From Streptosporangiaceae bacterium (lineage in GTDB: Bacteria > Actinomycetota > Actinomycetes > Streptosporangiales > Streptosporangiaceae), in assembly GCA_030040475.1 (NCBI GenBank), contig JASHTQ010000515.1, forward strand, positions 1-18,960: a DNA stretch of 18,960 bases, in the 5' to 3' direction. The position numbers and the translations under genes are program-made. Under the pieces are notes generated by a model. It was not told the origin of the DNA. It saw only the letters and a program-made list of their open reading frames with translations, and did no database searches. This document shows, piece after piece, positions 13,953-18,960 of this stretch (positions are counted from its first letter, which is position 1; each line of letters opens with the position of its first letter).

Positions 13953-15176
13953 TCAGCGTAACCGGGAGCTGTTCGTCCGCCCCTTCCACTCTCCGCCGCG
14001 GCCGGCGTAGTGCCGCCGCGCGGAGTCGACGGTCATCGCGGCGTAGAGCAGGGCGATCAGCGGCAGGCCGGGAGCACGCAGCGGCGACAGCCGGTACAGC
14101 CGCAGCATGGGCAGGTAGGTCAGCGCCATCAGCGCCCATCCGGCCAGGCCCGCGCCGGCCGCGAGCGCCGCGGGGCCGGTCGCGGCTCCGGCGGGCAGGC
14201 TTACCAGGCCGGCCAGCCCGGCGATGGCCCCGGCGGGCGGCAGGGCGTAGAGGAACAGCAGCCCGATGACCGTCGCGAGCAGCAGCGGCGGGGAGTAGCT
14301 CAGCTGGGTGTAGGCGGACCTGGCCACCATCTGCCACAGGTGGGCGAGCCTCGGGTACGGGCGGACGCTGACCACCTGGGTGGACAGCCCGAGCCAGCAT
14401 CGTCCGCCCTGGCGCTTGATCATCCGCCCCAGCGCGACGTCGTCGATGAGCGCGCCGCCGATCGGCGCCAGCCCGCCCGACCGGTGCAGCGCCGCACGGC
14501 GCACCAGCATGCAGCCCCCCGCCGCGGCCGCGGTGCGCGACCCGGGGACGTTCACCCGCCGGAACGGGTAGAGCTGGGCGAAGAAGTAGACGAAGGCGGG
14601 GACGACGATCCGCTCCCACGGGGTGGCGACGCGCAGCAGCGCCATCTGCGAGAGCAGGTCCCTGTCGTCCCCCTCGGCCGCGCCGACGAGAGCGCGCAGC
14701 GCCCCGGCGTCCCAGGCGATGTCGGCGTCGGTGAACAGCACGTACCCGGCTCCCGGCGGCTGCGCGGACGGGATTCCCGCCGCGCCGAGGCCCTGGGCCA
14801 TGGCCCACACCTTGCCCGCCCAGGCGGCAGCCGTCCCGTCACCGGACTGCGGGGCGCCGGGAATGACCCGCAGCGGGCGGCCCGCCGCGCGGCCGATCTC
14901 CGCGGCGGCCTCGGCGGTGCCGTCCGAGCTGCAGTCGTCGACCAGGACCACGCTCAGCGCGCCGGGGTAGTCCTGCCCGAGCAGCGTCGGCAGGGTGACG
15001 GGCAGCATCTCGGCCTCGTTCCTGGCCGGCACGACCGCCACCACGTCCGGCCAGCTGGCGGGCTCGCGGGCCGCCGGCGGGAGCCGCTCGGCGGTCCGCC
15101 AGAACCCGCCGTGGCCGGCGAACAGGTAGGCCCACGCGACCGCTGCCAGCACGCACGCGATGCTCAACGCCAGCAT
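13953..15176 (-). CDS. hpnB: Hopene-associated glycosyltransferase HpnB
   Basis: A 407-residue membrane glycosyltransferase of family GT2. An N-terminal helix (1-19) and GGFWRTAERLPP lead into the catalytic domain: VVPARNEAE (48-56), VLVDDCSSDGTA (77-88), DAD at 150-152, AAAAGGCMLVRR and GALIDDVALGRMIKRQGG. Hydrophobic C-terminal helices follow SAYTQLSYSPPLLL. FWR..ERLPP, VPAFVYFFAQLYPFRRVN and the GGCMLVRR block are diagnostic of HpnB, which is usually encoded with hopanoid synthesis genes; its sugar transfer remains poorly defined. No squalene-hopene cyclase is in the window. ATG at 15176 has GAGAGG eight bases upstream. It sits between a 57-residue membrane protein and phzF. Confidence 0.9.
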   Translation of the reverse strand: MLALSIACVLAAVAWAYLFAGHGGFWRTAERLPPAAREPASWPDVVAVVPARNEAEMLPVTLPTLLGQDYPGALSVVLVDDCSSDGTAEAAAEIGRAAGRPLRVIPGAPQSGDGTAAAWAGKVWAMAQGLGAAGIPSAQPPGAGYVLFTDADIAWDAGALRALVGAAEGDDRDLLSQMALLRVATPWERIVVPAFVYFFAQLYPFRRVNVPGSRTAAAAGGCMLVRRAALHRSGGLAPIGGALIDDVALGRMIKRQGGRCWLGLSTQVVSVRPYPRLAHLWQMVARSAYTQLSYSPPLLLATVIGLLFLYALPPAGAIAGLAGLVSLPAGAATGPAALAAGAGLAGWALMALTYLPMLRLYRLSPLRAPGLPLIALLYAAMTVDSARRHYAGRGGEWKGRTNSSRLR

Positions 15177-15201
15177 CCCGGCAGCCTCTCATGGGAGCTG
15201 G

Positions 15202-15375
15202 CTAGGCGGCGCGGCGGTAGGGGGCATCGTCCCGGCTCGGCAGGGTCCTGACCGCGGGCGTCGCGGCCAGGGTCGGCTTGCGGTCCGGGCGGCTGAGCAC
15301 CAGCCAGGTCGGGATCCCCACCCACAGGGCGAAGAATATGACCATCAGCGGCACGTTCATCCATATCCACGTCAT
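15202..15375 (-). CDS. 57-residue single-pass membrane protein
   Basis: A short gene starting ATG at 15375, with GAGGAG seven bases upstream. MTWIWMNVPLMVIFFALW and VGIPTWLVL form one membrane helix (about residues 7-27), followed by a basic/proline-containing cytoplasmic tail (SRPDRKPTLAATP to PYRRAA). The stop lies 25 bases before hpnB, so it is the first gene of that operon. Good ribosome site, membrane-like composition and operon position make it real despite its length. Function is unknown; an accessory subunit of the HpnB machinery is possible. Confidence 0.78.
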   Translation of the reverse strand: MTWIWMNVPLMVIFFALWVGIPTWLVLSRPDRKPTLAATPAVRTLPSRDDAPYRRAA

Positions 15376-15579
15376 CGTTGGCTCCTCGGTGTCGGCATTG
15401 TGCTGTCACCGTCCACACTGCCCGGCGCCGTTCTGCGGGCCCGCGGAAGGCGCTCTGCCGTGGCTCTGAATACGGAGCTAGTGCCGTGGCCGGACACGTT
15501 CGCCCCGCGGATCGCACTTGCCGCAACCGCCGCATCTCACCTGCCTCACCCGCCCCTGCCATCCGCCGCCGCCCGGATC

Positions 15580-15634
15580 GTGGGTCAAAACCTCCCCGAT
15601 AAGGGCAGTAACGACCCACAATCCTGAAAACAGG
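15580..15634 (-). terminator. Nested hairpins after the GT-C-like gene
   Basis: GTGGGTC (15580-15586) pairs with GACCCAC (15613-15619), enclosing a smaller CCC/GGG stem. A second hairpin, CCTG-aaaa-CAGG, lies at 15623-15634. Both are just downstream of the leftward gene ending at 15658 and probably end its transcript. The rest of 15376-15579 shows nothing recognisable apart from presumed promoter sequence for the small membrane gene. Confidence 0.45.
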
Positions 15635-15657
15635 TTCGGATCAGGCGGCGAAGGGAA

Positions 15658-17643
15658 TCACGCGGACGGCTGCCGCGGCGCCCGGCGAGGCAACCGTTGC
15701 TTGCTGCGGCACCAGTCAATGAACTCGCTCTGAATGCGGCGTCCGGGGAATAGCCCGGGTAACTTCAGCCGCCAGCCGAGGACCTCGCCCGCGACGGCGG
15801 CCGGCTGGCCGAGCAGGGCGGTCAGGTAGCGGCCGAGCCTGGAGCCGCGCTCGGTGACCGCGACCACCGCGGTCACGTTCCAGGTCCTGATCTGGGCGAG
15901 CATCTGCTTGCCGGACACGGCCTTGACCGAGATGTAGCTGCCGGACGCCGGGTAGGCGCTGCCGGGGACGCCGGCCGCGATCGACGTGGGCAGGCCCTCG
16001 CCCGAGCCGAGCCACATCGCGTTCAGGAACAGGCCCGCCGTGGGCGTGCCGTTGCCGTCGATGTAGGCGTGCCCGTCCCAGGCCGGGCCCATGAAGTAGC
16101 CGCCCACGATGCTGGCGGGCTCGCCGGTGTCGGCCTGCCAGCGCAACGGCTCGGTGAACGTCGACATCGGCAGCGGGACCACGAGCACGCTGGCCGCGGG
16201 CGGCAGCCTCAGCCCGGCGAACACCGCCGACCAGCCGTCGGGCAGCGGCGTCGCCGCGGCGGCCGGGAGCGGCCTGGGCACGATCGGCAGCACGGCTAGG
16301 ACCGCGACGGCCACGACCACCGCGGCCGGCCGCCAGCCCGACGCGAGCCGGGACCGGTGGCGGGCCGCGAACGCGGCGAAGGCGGGCACGGCCGCGTCCA
16401 CGGCCAGCGCGAGCAGCGCGGCGGCCGCGCCGTCTGCCACCAGGGAGAACCGGTCCGGCAGGGCCGCGCCGAGCACGGGCAGGCTCTGCAGCCAGTACCA
16501 GGGGAGCTTCAGCCAGGAGTGCTCCTGCCCGAAGGCGAGCAGCGTGCCGCCGAGGGAGAACACCGAGAGGACCAGGGCCGCGATCGCGGTCGCGCGGGCC
16601 GGGAGGCGCCGCCACATGAAGATCATGGCCAGCACGAGCACGATCAGCAGCGGCCAGCCCAGGTAGCCCAGATACTCCGGCAGGTTGCCCTGGTACGTCG
16701 CGGCCTCGGCGGCGCTGCCGCCGGTATGAAAGAGCATGAACGAGGAGGGGACCACGAACGAGGACAGGTCGTTCTTGAAGAAGTCCGTGGTGAACGGGCT
16801 GCCGGACTGGTACAGCGGGCCGAGGAACTGAACCCCGAGCGGATACCCGGCGATCACGGCCGTGACGCAGGCCGTCACGCAAAGCCCGCCGGCTACCGGC
16901 CTGATCGCGCGGCGCACCGCCCGCGGGCGGCTGACGGCCAGCACGATCACCATGATGCCGCCCGCCACCGCGGCGCCGAGCAGGAGCTCCTCGCTGATCA
17001 GCAGCTGGGCGGCGACCAGCAGGCCCAGCCGGGCGCCGCCGCGTACCGGGCGGACCCGGCCGGCGGCCAGCCGGAGCCCCGCATCCACGATCAGCGGCGG
17101 GAGGACGGCAAACTGCAGGTCGTAGTGGCCGATGGCGGAGTGCACCATGGCTGGCGAGAAGCCGTACACGGCGCCGCCGATTCCCGCGCCCGCGGCGCTC
17201 ACGTCCCAGCGGCGCAGCACGTAGAACATGGCAAGCGCGGAGCCGGCGAATCCGGCCGTCATCAGCACGGTGAGGCTGGTCTGCGGGCCGAACAGCAACG
17301 TCACCGGGGCCAGCAGCACCCCGGGCAGCAGCATGAACGTGTTCCACATGACGTTCACGCCCTGCGGCGCGTTCATCGCCGTCGTGACCAGCGCGGGCAG
17401 ATGGAAGTGCGCGACCGCGGTCGCGTCGTAGCGGAAGAACCAGGCGAACTGGTCGGTGTCGTTCGGGTTGCCCGCCACCGTCCGCGACGCCGGGTCGCGC
17501 CACAGCCACAGGGTGACCGCCACCGCCGCCAGCAGGTAGTACACGCCGGCCAGCGTGAGCGTGCGGCGGTCGCTCGCCGCCGGCGCGGCCTGGCCGGCCG
17601 GGGCGGCCGGCGAGGCGGGCAGGGCGGTGGACGTCGCGGTCAC
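15658..17643 (-). CDS. Polytopic GT-C-like membrane glycosyltransferase, unassigned
   Basis: A 661-residue protein with about ten to twelve membrane helices in the first 460 residues and a soluble C-terminal domain (about 465-661). An acidic early extracytoplasmic loop, NPNDTDQFAWFFRYD (D62, D64, D73), fits the GT-C pattern of lipid-linked sugar transferases, as does a FSPAMVHSAIGHYDLQFAVLPP segment, an arrangement known from mannosyl/arabinosyl-type enzymes and other actinomycete proteins. The donor and acceptor are unknown. GTG at 17643 is the first usable start; its ribosome site is weak. The gene stands alone between the flotillin-like gene (78 bases away) and a terminator region. Confidence 0.72.
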   Translation of the reverse strand: MTATSTALPASPAAPAGQAAPAASDRRTLTLAGVYYLLAAVAVTLWLWRDPASRTVAGNPNDTDQFAWFFRYDATAVAHFHLPALVTTAMNAPQGVNVMWNTFMLLPGVLLAPVTLLFGPQTSLTVLMTAGFAGSALAMFYVLRRWDVSAAGAGIGGAVYGFSPAMVHSAIGHYDLQFAVLPPLIVDAGLRLAAGRVRPVRGGARLGLLVAAQLLISEELLLGAAVAGGIMVIVLAVSRPRAVRRAIRPVAGGLCVTACVTAVIAGYPLGVQFLGPLYQSGSPFTTDFFKNDLSSFVVPSSFMLFHTGGSAAEAATYQGNLPEYLGYLGWPLLIVLVLAMIFMWRRLPARATAIAALVLSVFSLGGTLLAFGQEHSWLKLPWYWLQSLPVLGAALPDRFSLVADGAAAALLALAVDAAVPAFAAFAARHRSRLASGWRPAAVVVAVAVLAVLPIVPRPLPAAAATPLPDGWSAVFAGLRLPPAASVLVVPLPMSTFTEPLRWQADTGEPASIVGGYFMGPAWDGHAYIDGNGTPTAGLFLNAMWLGSGEGLPTSIAAGVPGSAYPASGSYISVKAVSGKQMLAQIRTWNVTAVVAVTERGSRLGRYLTALLGQPAAVAGEVLGWRLKLPGLFPGRRIQSEFIDWCRSKQRLPRRAPRQPSA

Positions 17644-17721
17644 GACAGTGAGCCTAATTAGCGGCTGGCCGCGCCGGAAGCGAGTTGGCGGCGACGTCAG
17701 AAAATCGCCAGTTTTTGCGTT

Positions 17722-18858
17722 TTAGCTGCTTGCGCTCCCATTGGAGCTGTCGGGCGGGAGCTGGCGGCCGGCCGCGAGCTGACCGGGCATGCCCTTGCGC
17801 ACCGAGTCCAGGATCGTCAGGCCCTGGCTGACAAGGCCGGCGGCGATCTCGCCGAGGCCGTCGGCGCCGTTGAGCACGCTGACGTTTGCCCCGGCAAGCC
17901 CGGCCGCCGCCTCCTTGACGATCATCGGCAGCTGGTTGATCAGCAGCTGGTCGAGGGCGACGCGGTTGTTCGACGCGGCCGCCTCGGCCTGGATGCGGGT
18001 GCGCTCGGCGTCGGCCTTCGCCAGGATCTGGATCCGTTCGGCCTCCGCCTCCGCGGGCTTGACCACCTCGGAGACCAGCTGCTGCTGGCGCAGCTCGGCC
18101 TGCTGCCTGGCCAGCTCGGCCTGGGCATTGATGACCGCGAGCTGGGCGTTCGCCTGCGCCAGCGGGCCGGCCTGGGCGGCCTCGGCCTGCGCCTTGTCCA
18201 CCTCGGCCTTGTACTGTGCCTGCACGACCGAGGTCTCCCTGGCGAACTCGGCCTGCTTGCGCGCCGACGCCTGCTGCGCCTCCGCCGCCGCCTGGTCGGC
18301 CTGCGCCTGGGCGATCTTGGCCTGCCGCTGGATGGCGGCGTTGTTCGGCGCGGCCATCGCGGCGATGTACCCGGCGCCCATGTCGTCGATCGACTGGATC
18401 TGCAGCGAGTCCACGATCAGGCCGATCGTGGCCATCTCCGCCTTGGATCCGTCAAGGACCTCGGTGGCCAGCTTCTGCCGCTCGGTGACGATCTCCTCGA
18501 CGGTCATCGAGCCGATGATCGAGCGCAGGTGGCCGGCGAAGATCCGCCCGGTCAGCACGGACATCTGGTCCTGGTCGGAGAGGAAACGCTGGCCGGCGTT
18601 GACGATCGACTCCTCGTCGTTGCCGACCTTGAAGGCGATCACCGCGCGCACGTTCAGCGAGATGCCCTGCTTGGTCACGCAGGTCTCGGCCACCTCGGCC
18701 TCCTGCATGGACAGGGTCAGGTACCGGACCTTGCGCACCCCGGGCGTGACGAAGGCGCCGTGGCCGATCACCACCCGGAACGGGGAACCCTTCATGCCGT
18801 ACTTACCGCCGGAAACCAGCATCGCCTGGTCGGGCGCGGGAACACGGTAACCGAACAT
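17722..18858 (-). CDS. Flotillin-like SPFH/Band 7 protein
   Basis: A 378-residue protein. Residues 1-165 form the SPFH/Band 7 domain (MFGYRVPAPDQAMLVSGGK, VRYLTLSMQEAEV, GISLNVRAVIAFKVGN, GSMTVEEIVTERQKLA, LQIQSIDD). Residues 170-300 form the Ala/Gln/Glu-rich coiled coil typical of flotillins. The tail (about 305-378) includes LINQLPMIVKEAAAGLAGANVSVL. Flotillins scaffold ordered membrane microdomains, in bacteria linked to polyisoprenoid lipids including hopanoids, though hpnB here is 2.5 kb away. No N-terminal membrane helix is seen, so attachment may be through a reentrant hairpin. ATG is preceded by AGGAGAG seven bases upstream. Partner NfeD is not in the window. Confidence 0.9.
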   Translation of the reverse strand: MFGYRVPAPDQAMLVSGGKYGMKGSPFRVVIGHGAFVTPGVRKVRYLTLSMQEAEVAETCVTKQGISLNVRAVIAFKVGNDEESIVNAGQRFLSDQDQMSVLTGRIFAGHLRSIIGSMTVEEIVTERQKLATEVLDGSKAEMATIGLIVDSLQIQSIDDMGAGYIAAMAAPNNAAIQRQAKIAQAQADQAAAEAQQASARKQAEFARETSVVQAQYKAEVDKAQAEAAQAGPLAQANAQLAVINAQAELARQQAELRQQQLVSEVVKPAEAEAERIQILAKADAERTRIQAEAAASNNRVALDQLLINQLPMIVKEAAAGLAGANVSVLNGADGLGEIAAGLVSQGLTILDSVRKGMPGQLAAGRQLPPDSSNGSASS

Positions 18859-18960
18859 CGTTCACTCTCCTATGCAGAGGTAACCCCGGAATGCGCGGGC
18901 TGTCACCGAGCACGTCCTCCCACTCGATGACGTCGACCGCCCGCGCCCCGCGCGATTCGA

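Noticed and set aside
18803..18958. Leftward frame at the right edge reading RAVDVIEWEDVLGDSPRIPG before its stop, as if the C-terminus of another gene.
   Set aside because: It would overlap the flotillin-like start by 56 bases and loses codon bias over its last third, so it was not annotated, but a real gene tail from beyond the window cannot be excluded.

Overview
The window is very GC-rich DNA from a mycelial-type actinobacterium. Three markers support this: an SsgA/SsgB-like cell-division protein, which is restricted to morphologically complex actinomycetes; MscR, the mycothiol-dependent formaldehyde dehydrogenase; and HpnB, a hopanoid-associated glycosyltransferase. GTG and TTG starts, 4-base gene overlaps and strong GGAGG-type ribosome binding sites are typical of the group. 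A Streptosporangiales-like or related order fits best, but the sequence alone does not fix the genus. No tRNA, rRNA, insertion sequence, prophage or CRISPR array was seen.

Layout. 1-2005 (-): most of an NB-ARC/TPR regulator that runs off the left edge and has no ordinary start codon. 2076-2389: divergent intergenic region with a hairpin, a stress-sigma-type promoter, a 24-residue membrane peptide and a shared terminator. 2401-3573 (-): a Cas4/RecB-like protein with Fe-S cysteines but a degenerate catalytic motif. 3639-5191 (+): a translationally coupled pair of ABM-fold monooxygenase and iron-type alcohol dehydrogenase. 5208-5916 (-): a stand-alone glycogen-binding (CBM48-like) domain and a small membrane protein. 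5917-6679: about 760 bases without a gene but rich in inverted repeats, including a long GNRA-capped hairpin. 6680-8115 (+): EndoU ribonuclease toxin, its MafI-like immunity protein and a hemerythrin. 8295-8759 (+): SsgA-like protein.

8832-11646 (-) is a tight operon read as mscR, then a sulfotransferase-like gene, then a class IV aminotransferase, joined by 4-base and 1-base overlaps. 11802-12899 (-) encodes a zinc-ribbon membrane protein with a 75-bp tandem repeat. 13055-15375 (-) is a run of small membrane protein, hpnB and a PhzF-family isomerase. 15658-17643 (-) is a polytopic GT-C-like membrane protein and 17722-18858 (-) a flotillin-like SPFH protein.

The most system-like locus is the free-standing EndoU toxin with overlapping immunity gene, preceded by stacked RNA or operator structures and followed 21 bases later by a hemerythrin. 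A second theme is that five unrelated genes carry in-frame short tandem repeats (12, 15, 21, 9 and 75 bp periods). Three of these look like expansions inside otherwise conserved enzyme or ATPase folds.
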